The notes under the pieces were generated by a model. It worked only from the letters and a program-made list of their open reading frames with translations. It did no database searches and was not told the DNA's origin. A stretch of DNA of 18,100 nucleotides, taken from contig JACQXL010000080.1 in assembly GCA_016208805.1 (NCBI GenBank), positions 1 through 18,100 of the forward strand, written 5' to 3'. Positions 13,869 through 18,100 of the stretch are shown here, one piece after another (the stretch's first letter is position 1; each line of letters opens with the position of its first letter). The position numbers were made by a program, and so were the translations under genes. Origin of the DNA: Planctomycetota bacterium (lineage in GTDB: Bacteria > Planctomycetota > MHYJ01 > JACQXL01).

Positions 13869-15242
13869 ATGCGAAAGATTTTGCTTTATCTAATTACTGA
13901 ACTCTTGCGAAAACGCATAAAACACCCTTTTTGTCATTGCGAGGTCGACAAAGGAGACCGTGGCAATCTCGGTTTTATGCGGAAAAGACGGGGATTGCTT
14001 CGTCGCTACGCTCCTCGCAATGACACTTTGGGACCGTTTCGCAAGAGTTCAGTAATTACCTGTCTGGTGGCCGTAATTGCCATCGGTGCCACGCCCGACG
14101 AATTGGTTAAGCAACTCGGCAGTGTCAACTGGGAGGAACGGGAAAAGGCCAGCGACGAATTAATCGCCATCGGACTGCCGGCCAAAACCTCCATAGAGAA
14201 TGCCCTGAGCAGTTCGGATGCCGAAGTCCGCGCACGCGCTCAGCAAATCAAAACGTTGCTCCAGTGGAAAGAGGCCTTTTCCAGCCGGCTGGACCGGTTC
14301 ATCAACCAACTCCGCAAAGGCGCCATCACCGAGCCGAACCTGATGCGCGATGTGGTCGTCTTCATCAGCCGTGAAGAATCAGCGCCATACCTGATGACGG
14401 AACTAATCAAAAATCCGGCCCAGCCCGTTGCCGTCAAACAGCAGGTGGCTTACGAGTTGAGCAATGTTTATCAGAGCGGTTTCAATAAGATTATCCCGGA
14501 TTTGATAGAGGTATTCAAGAAGGAAACCGACGAGACCCTCCGTTCATATCTTGTGCGCATCTTCGGCAAGTGCGGCGCGGACGAGCGGACATTCCCGGAG
14601 GTACTCACCTGCCTGAAACTGCCCTCCGCGGCCATAAAGGTGGCGGCTATTAATGCCCTGTCCGAAATCGGCGACAATTCTGCCGTGCCGGAATTATTCA
14701 AGATTCTCAAAGGCGCTGACACTAATATCAAAAGCACCGCCCTTTATGCGCTGGCTCGGTTCCAGAACGAACAGACCCGGACCGAATTAATGAAGTTTAT
14801 CAAGGAAGAACCGCAGGGCTCACTCAGGGCCCAGGCCGTCGGTATCCTGGCCAACCAGCCCGACCCCAAACTTATACCGGAACTGCTTGAATTGATGAAG
14901 ACCGAAAAAGAGCCGGACGTTCTGCGCAACATCCTTTACGCCCTGCAGCGGCATCCGGGCAACAAGACCATTGCGCCGGCGCTGGTCCAACTGGCCAAGA
15001 CCGTCCCGCCGGCGTTACAGGCCAACTTGCTCGCCGCGCTCCAGGTACTAGGCGACCGCAGTATTATGCCCCAGATGATTGCGATGCTGGAACAGGAAAA
15101 CGACTATGCCGCGTTCAATACGGTTCTCAATACCGTGCAGGCGCTGGCCGGAGGGCAGAAATTTATGCCCCAGGCCATTCCGCCCGCGCTCAAGCAGGAG
15201 GTCCTGACTAAAACAAAAGAATGGTATGACAAGAATAAATGA
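13869..15242 (+). CDS. secreted HEAT-repeat protein, signal peptide split by a MITE-like insertion
   Basis: This 457-residue protein is built of HEAT/PBS-lyase-type helical repeats from about residue 80 (WEEREKASDELIAIG, AEVRARAQQI, AAIKVAAINALSEIGD, AVPELFKILKG, LRAQAVGILANQ). Such proteins are binding scaffolds. The ATG at 13869 follows AGAGGAGG closely. It begins MRKILLYLI, and the sequence TCLVAVIAIGATPDEL appears only at residue 64. Residues 10-63 (Arg/Lys-rich) are encoded by a 156-bp inverted-repeat element plus one copy of its 6-bp target duplication (162 bp, 54 codons). Without it the N-terminus is a normal signal peptide. Whether the extended form is still exported is open, because a basic stretch plus VITCLVAVIAIGA could still act as a long-n-region signal. 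It follows the VWA gene and overlaps glcF by 4 nt. Confidence 0.88.
   Translation: MRKILLYLITELLRKRIKHPFCHCEVDKGDRGNLGFMRKRRGLLRRYAPRNDTLGPFRKSSVITCLVAVIAIGATPDELVKQLGSVNWEEREKASDELIAIGLPAKTSIENALSSSDAEVRARAQQIKTLLQWKEAFSSRLDRFINQLRKGAITEPNLMRDVVVFISREESAPYLMTELIKNPAQPVAVKQQVAYELSNVYQSGFNKIIPDLIEVFKKETDETLRSYLVRIFGKCGADERTFPEVLTCLKLPSAAIKVAAINALSEIGDNSAVPELFKILKGADTNIKSTALYALARFQNEQTRTELMKFIKEEPQGSLRAQAVGILANQPDPKLIPELLELMKTEKEPDVLRNILYALQRHPGNKTIAPALVQLAKTVPPALQANLLAALQVLGDRSIMPQMIAMLEQENDYAAFNTVLNTVQALAGGQKFMPQAIPPALKQEVLTKTKEWYDKNK
13897..14052. mobile_element. MITE-like element copy 1, TIR CTGAACTCTTGCGAAA, TSD TAATTA
   Basis: The left end CTGAACTCTTGCGAAA (13897-13912) and right end TTTCGCAAGAGTTCAG (14037-14052) are perfect inverted repeats, flanked by TAATTA at 13891-13896 and 14053-14058. 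The interior holds a second imperfect palindrome of the GTCATTGCGAGG...CTCGCAATGAC type. There is no transposase. Copy 2 at 17911-18065 has identical TIRs and its own 6-bp flanking repeat. The element lies in frame within the signal-peptide region of the HEAT gene. Confidence 0.88.
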
Positions 15243-15270
15243 CGAATGACGAAGCCAAAATGACGAGTAA
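15239..15270. repeat. ATGACGAATGACGAAG short repeat at glcF start
   Basis: Tandem ATGACGA units (15239, 15246 and 15260) supply the start codon and the first residues MTNDEAKMTS. The true ancestral start of glcF may have been lost or lies further inside. Together with the adjoining interrupted R1 copy, the whole N-terminal leader before RLKGELDRCAKCG is repeat-derived. Confidence 0.5.
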
Positions 15271-16639
15271 CTCTGCGTCCTCCCTGCCCGCCCCGATGTC
15301 CATCGGGACGCAGGCGGGTGCGCCTCTGCGGTTAAAAGGGGAATTAGACCGTTGCGCCAAATGCGGCCAGTGCCGCTCGGTCTGCCCGGTCTTTGCCCAG
15401 TTGAAGGATGAATCACTGGTCTCGCGCGGCAGGATAGCCGTGCTGTCAGCAAATTCTCAAGATAGCAAGAGGTTCAGAGAGATAATCAACACCTGCCTGA
15501 TGTGCCTGCGCTGCGAGACAAATTGTCCCTCACTGGTCAAGACCTCTGAAATCTTCAAAGCGGCCCGGGCCGAACTGGCTGATAGAAACGGATTACCGAT
15601 TTTATTGCGGCTTGGGTTCAGGTATATCCTGCCGCACCGCTGGCTTTATAATCTGGCAATGCGCCTGATGCGCATATTTTCACCGGTAGCAAAGGTAACC
15701 TTAGCGCCCATCCGCCATCTGCCGCTGGCGCTGGGTTCGTTCCATAACCGGATTCCCAATCTGGCTAAAGTGTCAGCGTTACAATCCTTATCTATAAATA
15801 GAAGACCGAACCTCAGCGTTTTCTGCGCCCCTGCCCGCCCCGATGTCCATCGGGGCGCAAGGGGGTCTGCGGTGAATAAATCACCATCAGTCGCCATCTT
15901 CATCGGTTGCGCCATAAACTATATCTATCATGAGGTCTTTACCTCAATGATTGATGTGCTCAAACACCACGGTATCACGCCGATTGTGCCTAAAGACCAA
16001 GTCTGTTGCGGACTGCCGGCGTTATTATCCGGCGATGTTGCCACCGCCCGCAAATTAGCATTGAATAACCAGGTCGCTTTTGCTGATGCTGATATCATTC
16101 TGACCGGCTGTTCATCCTGCGGCCGGATGCTGGCAGAGGAGTATCCATCGCTCACCGCAGACCTGCCCGCCGACCTGCCCGCCAAAGCATTGGCGCAGGC
16201 GGGAGCCCCGGCGCAGGCGGGGGCGCAGAGTAAGCCGAAGATTATGGATGTGATGGAATTCTGTCTGTCCAGTCCGCATCCCGTATCCCGTATCCCGTAT
16301 CCCACATTCTATCACCGGCCTTGTCACTCAAACTGGAATAACTCTCCGGAGGCGATAAAGTCGTTTCTGCATGAGGTATCTGATTATCAGGAAAATGGTC
16401 TGCCGGACCTGTGTTGCGGCGGCGGGGGGCTGTTCAGTTTTAAGTATCCGGCCCTGTCCGAAAAGATAGGCGATACAAGAATGGTCCATCTCCACCGCCA
16501 AAAAGGCGAAAATATTCTTGTAACTAACTGCCCCGGTTGTATGATGCAACTGGAATTCCTGATAAGGAAAGAGGGTATCAAGAACATAAAGGTCAAGCAC
16601 GCGATTGCGATATATAATGAGGCCATGAGACCAGGATAA
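15239..16639 (+). CDS. GlcF-like iron-sulfur subunit (glycolate/lactate oxidase type)
   Basis: The 466-residue protein has two [4Fe-4S] motifs, C39-x2-C42-x2-C45-x3-C49 (CAKCGQCRSVCP) and C86-x2-C89-x2-C92-x3-C96 (CLMCLRCETNCP). Two cysteine-rich CCG domains follow (VCCGLPALLSG with TGCSSCGRM; LCCGGGGLFSF with TNCPGCMMQLEF). This is the layout of glycolate oxidase GlcF, which passes electrons from a flavin subunit to the quinone pool; a LutA/GlpC-like role is possible. No flavin subunit (GlcD) is in the window. It starts at the ATGA overlap with the HEAT gene. The protein is longer than the usual roughly 400-430 because of repeat-encoded segments: the first 33 or so residues, about 192-214, 305-332 and 346-355. 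All lie outside the metal-binding motifs. Confidence 0.85.
   Translation: MTNDEAKMTSNSASSLPAPMSIGTQAGAPLRLKGELDRCAKCGQCRSVCPVFAQLKDESLVSRGRIAVLSANSQDSKRFREIINTCLMCLRCETNCPSLVKTSEIFKAARAELADRNGLPILLRLGFRYILPHRWLYNLAMRLMRIFSPVAKVTLAPIRHLPLALGSFHNRIPNLAKVSALQSLSINRRPNLSVFCAPARPDVHRGARGSAVNKSPSVAIFIGCAINYIYHEVFTSMIDVLKHHGITPIVPKDQVCCGLPALLSGDVATARKLALNNQVAFADADIILTGCSSCGRMLAEEYPSLTADLPADLPAKALAQAGAPAQAGAQSKPKIMDVMEFCLSSPHPVSRIPYPTFYHRPCHSNWNNSPEAIKSFLHEVSDYQENGLPDLCCGGGGLFSFKYPALSEKIGDTRMVHLHRQKGENILVTNCPGCMMQLEFLIRKEGIKNIKVKHAIAIYNEAMRPG
15271..15337. repeat. R1 copy interrupted by a GC-rich palindrome (glcF, copy A)
   Basis: CTCTGCG (15271-15277) and CCTCTGCGGTTAAAA (15323-15337) are the two halves of R1. 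Between them lies a palindrome with core CCCGAT-GTCC-ATCGGG (15292-15307) and outer arms CTGCCCGC / GCAGGCGGG. Both sides carry TCTGCG. It is in frame, encoding SASSLPAPMSIGTQAGAPL. Confidence 0.75.
15811..15880. repeat. R1 copy interrupted by a GC-rich palindrome (glcF, copy B)
   Basis: R1 halves CCTCAGCGTTTTCTGCG and TCTGCGGTGAATAAA flank 38 bases containing the perfect palindrome GCCCCGAT-GTCC-ATCGGGGC (15837-15856). TCTGCG stands at both borders (15822-15827 and 15866-15871). It encodes an in-frame linker between the second iron-sulfur region and the first CCG domain. Confidence 0.8.
16151..16233. repeat. R1 copy interrupted by a GC-rich palindrome (glcF, copy C, opposite orientation)
   Basis: CTCACCGCAGA and GCGCAGAGTAA are R1 halves in the orientation opposite to copies A and B. 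They flank 62 bases holding CCTGCCCGCCAA paired with TTGGCGCAGGCGGG plus partly duplicated arms. CGCAGA (reverse complement TCTGCG) borders both sides (16156-16161 and 16224-16229). It encodes an Ala/Pro/Gly linker (ADLPADLPAKALAQAGAP). Confidence 0.8.
16275..16303. repeat. ATCCCGT short tandem repeat in glcF
   Basis: Three and a half units of CCCGTAT in tandem encode PHPVSRIPYPT in frame, immediately before the strand FYHRPCHSNW of the second CCG domain. It is the reverse complement of the unit at 58-126. Confidence 0.75.
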
Positions 16640-16679
16640 TTATTCCTGTTTTCTTGTGAGTGATGAAAAGGAAAAGAAT

Positions 16680-17486
16680 ATGACAGACAATCCTAAATGC
16701 GAACCGGAAGATAAACTCAAGCCCGTATTCATTGAGGCGTTCAACCTGGATGACGCCTGGTTCCAGACGGTCAGCCAGATTCTGGACCACGGTCACATCT
16801 ACACTATAACGAGGGGCAGTTTCAAGGACCAGCGCCGGCTGGAGTTTGACTATGCCTTTGTCCATATCTGCCAGCCGGGGCACCGGCCGATTATTCCGTT
16901 GATGCCGGAGGGCTCCAGCATCCCGGCGCCCAGTTCTATGGAATATGTGGAACAATATATGAGTTACCTATTAACCGGCGCCAAACAGCCGGGCGAAGAC
17001 TACACCTATGGTGAACGACTCACTGCTCAACCTCTTAAGGAACAGACCGGTTCTCTGAATGGACTCATCAAAGAGATGCCATTGCAGGTCAACCAGATAG
17101 AAGAGGTTATCAAGATTTACAAGACGCAGGGCTTCGGCACGAACCAGGCGGTGATGGAAATCGGGATGCCCTCGGATATAAAACTGGCCGACCCGCCCTG
17201 CCTGCGCATCATAGATACCAGGGTGCGCTACGGCAAACTGCATTTTATGATATACTTCCGGTCCTGGGACTTATGGGCCGGGTTCCCGTCCAACTTAGCC
17301 GCACTGCAACTCTTAAAGGAATATATGGCCTCTGAAATCGGGGTTGGGGACGGCGAGATTATTGCGGCCAGCAAGGGCCTGCACCTCTACGAATACACCT
17401 GGGAATATGCGATGCAGCGGACTAAGAAGACCGTGCCACGGCTGCAAACACCAGCCAAACAGGCGAGCAAATTAGAACCACTTTGA
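16680..17486 (+). CDS. thymidylate synthase, methanogen/archaeal type (ThyA-like)
   Basis: This 268-residue protein resembles the archaeal branch of thymidylate synthases. The nucleophile region is DPPCLR with C174, followed by the conserved FRSWDLWAGFPSNLAALQLL (arginine plus dUMP-binding tryptophan/asparagine region), then KEYMASEIGVGDGEIIAASK and GLHLYEY. It should methylate dUMP to dTMP using a folate or pterin cofactor; a dUMP or dCMP hydroxymethylase role is an alternative. The N-terminal TITRGSFKDQRRLEFDYA carries a phosphate-type arginine. I start at the ATG at 16680, which has AGGA 8 nt upstream; the GTG at 16656 is weaker. The last residues (KLEPL and stop) are encoded by the arm of a hairpin repeat, so the original C-terminus may have been altered. 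It lies 40 nt after glcF. Confidence 0.8.
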   Translation: MTDNPKCEPEDKLKPVFIEAFNLDDAWFQTVSQILDHGHIYTITRGSFKDQRRLEFDYAFVHICQPGHRPIIPLMPEGSSIPAPSSMEYVEQYMSYLLTGAKQPGEDYTYGERLTAQPLKEQTGSLNGLIKEMPLQVNQIEEVIKIYKTQGFGTNQAVMEIGMPSDIKLADPPCLRIIDTRVRYGKLHFMIYFRSWDLWAGFPSNLAALQLLKEYMASEIGVGDGEIIAASKGLHLYEYTWEYAMQRTKKTVPRLQTPAKQASKLEPL

Positions 17487-17526
17487 GCGGAGCGAATTAG
17501 TGGTTCTTATCCCGATCCACATCGGG
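17474..17526. repeat. two adjacent hairpins at the 3' end of the thymidylate synthase gene
   Basis: AGAACCACT (17474-17482) pairs exactly with AGTGGTTCT (17499-17507). CCCGAT (17511-17516) pairs with ATCGGG (17521-17526) around CCAC. The first arm lies in the coding sequence and the stop codon is in the loop. The first stem resembles AGAACCAGT/ACTGGTTCT before moxR, and the second resembles the palindrome core in glcF. There is no T-tract, so a terminator is not supported. Confidence 0.7.
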
Positions 17527-17603
17527 GTAGGAAAAACAATGGCCGGTAAGATGCTTAAATAGTAGCATATTTAAAATGGTGTGTCACTAAAGAAATATTA
17601 ACG

Positions 17604-17627
17604 TGGCGTTGCCCGAGGCCAACGCCA
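17604..17627. repeat. perfect 8-bp stem hairpin
   Basis: TGGCGTTG (17604-17611) and CAACGCCA (17620-17627) are exact reverse complements with an 8-nt loop; the stem extends with one mismatch to ACG/AGT. No T-run follows. Confidence 0.6.
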
Positions 17628-17636
17628 AGTTCCTTA

Positions 17637-17773
17637 GTACAGCCCCACATAAAAGAGTGGTCAAAAAGAGTTAGTCAACGACCATAAAGGTCGTTGTCTA
17701 CCACACGAATTTGGGGTAGACAACGAGGTTTATCCTCGTTGATTTTTGTTCACCATATTATGTGGGGCTGTAC
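17637..17773. mobile_element. 137-bp MITE-like cruciform element, TIR GTACAGCCCCACATAA
   Basis: GTACAGCCCCACATAA (17637-17652) and its exact reverse complement (17758-17773) bound the element, flanked by TTA on both sides (17634-17636 and 17774-17776). Inside are two 8-bp hairpins, CAACGACC-ATAAA-GGTCGTTG and CAACGAGG-TTTAT-CCTCGTTG, joined by a GTCTACC/GGTAGAC stem, so the interior can fold as a branched cruciform. There is no coding capacity. Only one copy is in the window, so mobility is inferred from structure. Confidence 0.8.
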
Positions 17774-17910
17774 TTAGGGTTTGCTTACGACCAATTTGGA
17801 AGACATTCCCAGTCTTTGAACACTTATTACCGGGCATATTTAATAGCGGTCAAACATTCCTGAAAAGAATCTATTATCCGGATTTCCTACTATATCAGGC
17901 TGTCTAATAA

Positions 17911-18065
17911 CTGAACTCTTGCGAAATGCCCCCTTTGTCATTCTGAACGGAGCGCAGCGGAGTGTAGAATCTGCGTTCTATGAGGGTTTGGGACGAGATT
18001 CTTCGCCCTACGGGCTCAGACTGACACTTTTTGGGTGGTTTATTTCCCATTTCGCAAGAGTTCAG
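17911..18065. mobile_element. MITE-like element copy 2, TIR CTGAACTCTTGCGAAA, TSD TAATAA
   Basis: The ends are identical to copy 1 (CTGAACTCTTGCGAAA at 17911-17926 and its reverse complement at 18050-18065). They are flanked by the non-palindromic direct repeat TAATAA at 17905-17910 and 18066-18071, which is good evidence for transposition. The interior is a palindrome of the GTCATTCTGAACGGAGCG...TCAGACTGACA type, so it differs from copy 1 while keeping the architecture and length. Confidence 0.88.
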
Positions 18066-18075
18066 TAATAAGTCC

Positions 18076-18100
18076 CATTTGTCATTCTGAGCGAAGCGAA
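18076..18100. repeat. start of a GTCATTCTGAGCGAAGCGAA repeat, cut by window end
   Basis: Just after copy 2 begins another TTTGTCATTCTGAGCGAAG unit like the interior arm of copy 2. It continues past the window, so a further element may lie next to copy 2. Confidence 0.55.

Larger units (their letters stand above)
17487..18100. other. gene-free, repeat-packed region
   Basis: No open frame longer than about 60 codons is visible on either strand. The stretch contains the hairpins at 17474-17526 and 17604-17627, the cruciform MITE at 17637-17773, MITE copy 2 at 17911-18065 and the start of another repeat at 18076. Bases 17530-17600 and 17777-17904 show nothing I recognise. Confidence 0.7.

Noticed and set aside
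17474..17627. Hairpins after the thymidylate synthase gene as intrinsic terminators
   Set aside because: None is followed by a run of T, and their sequences recur as repeats elsewhere in the window.
17600..18100. CRISPR array in the repeat-rich end region
   Set aside because: The repeats are inverted and of different families; there are no regularly spaced identical direct repeats and no cas genes.

Overview
The window looks like a chromosomal contig from an uncultivated Gram-negative bacterium. Signal peptides, an outer-membrane barrel and a CFI-box secreted protein point to a diderm envelope. The moxR-DUF58-BatA/VWA-HEAT cluster and the dense dispersed repeats recall Planctomycetota or related environmental lineages. 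That placement is inference; no rRNA or other phylogenetic marker is present.

Layout. 1-2940 is a decayed surface-polysaccharide region: a truncated hexapeptide acyltransferase, a HEPN/MNT toxin-antitoxin pair on the minus strand, an intact acyltransferase of the same kind, and a sugar-transferase pseudogene that has lost its N-terminus and its catalytic segment. 2970-7229 holds comF, a large PKD/CFI-box secreted protein and an overlapping beta-barrel gene. 7238-8823 is minus strand: an unknown secreted protein, an initiator tRNA and its likely promoter. From 8802 everything reads plus: a class II aldolase, MoxR ATPase, DUF58 protein, BatA/VWA membrane protein, HEAT-repeat secreted protein, GlcF-like iron-sulfur protein and a methanogen-type thymidylate synthase. 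17487-18100 has no gene and is packed with repeats.

How the genes fit. MoxR, DUF58, BatA/VWA and HEAT form a Bat-like envelope module in which a AAA+ chaperone ATPase acts with VWA proteins. The HEAT stop overlaps the glcF start (ATGA), so glcF is probably co-translated with that module. The PKD/CFI-box protein and the barrel protein overlap by 10 nt and are probably expressed together.

Most striking signal. Several unrelated families of short palindromic repeats occupy spacers and also sit in frame inside genes. (1) A 155-156 bp MITE-like element with TIR CTGAACTCTTGCGAAA and a 6-bp target duplication (TAATTA or TAATAA) occurs at 13897-14052 and 17911-18065. The first copy splits the signal peptide of the HEAT gene yet keeps the frame; removing 162 bp restores a textbook signal peptide. 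(2) A 'CTCTGCG' repeat (R1) occurs at least seven times. In glcF three copies are each interrupted between tandem TCTGCG hexamers by a GC-rich palindrome, all in frame. (3) An 84-87 bp palindromic insert lies in frame in the VWA protein. (4) A second cruciform MITE (17637-17773) and two hairpins with matching internal loops (GTAACG / GACTAAC) precede moxR and the HEAT gene. Together these suggest active or recent repeat spread that is tolerated inside coding sequence, as with Rickettsia palindromic elements.
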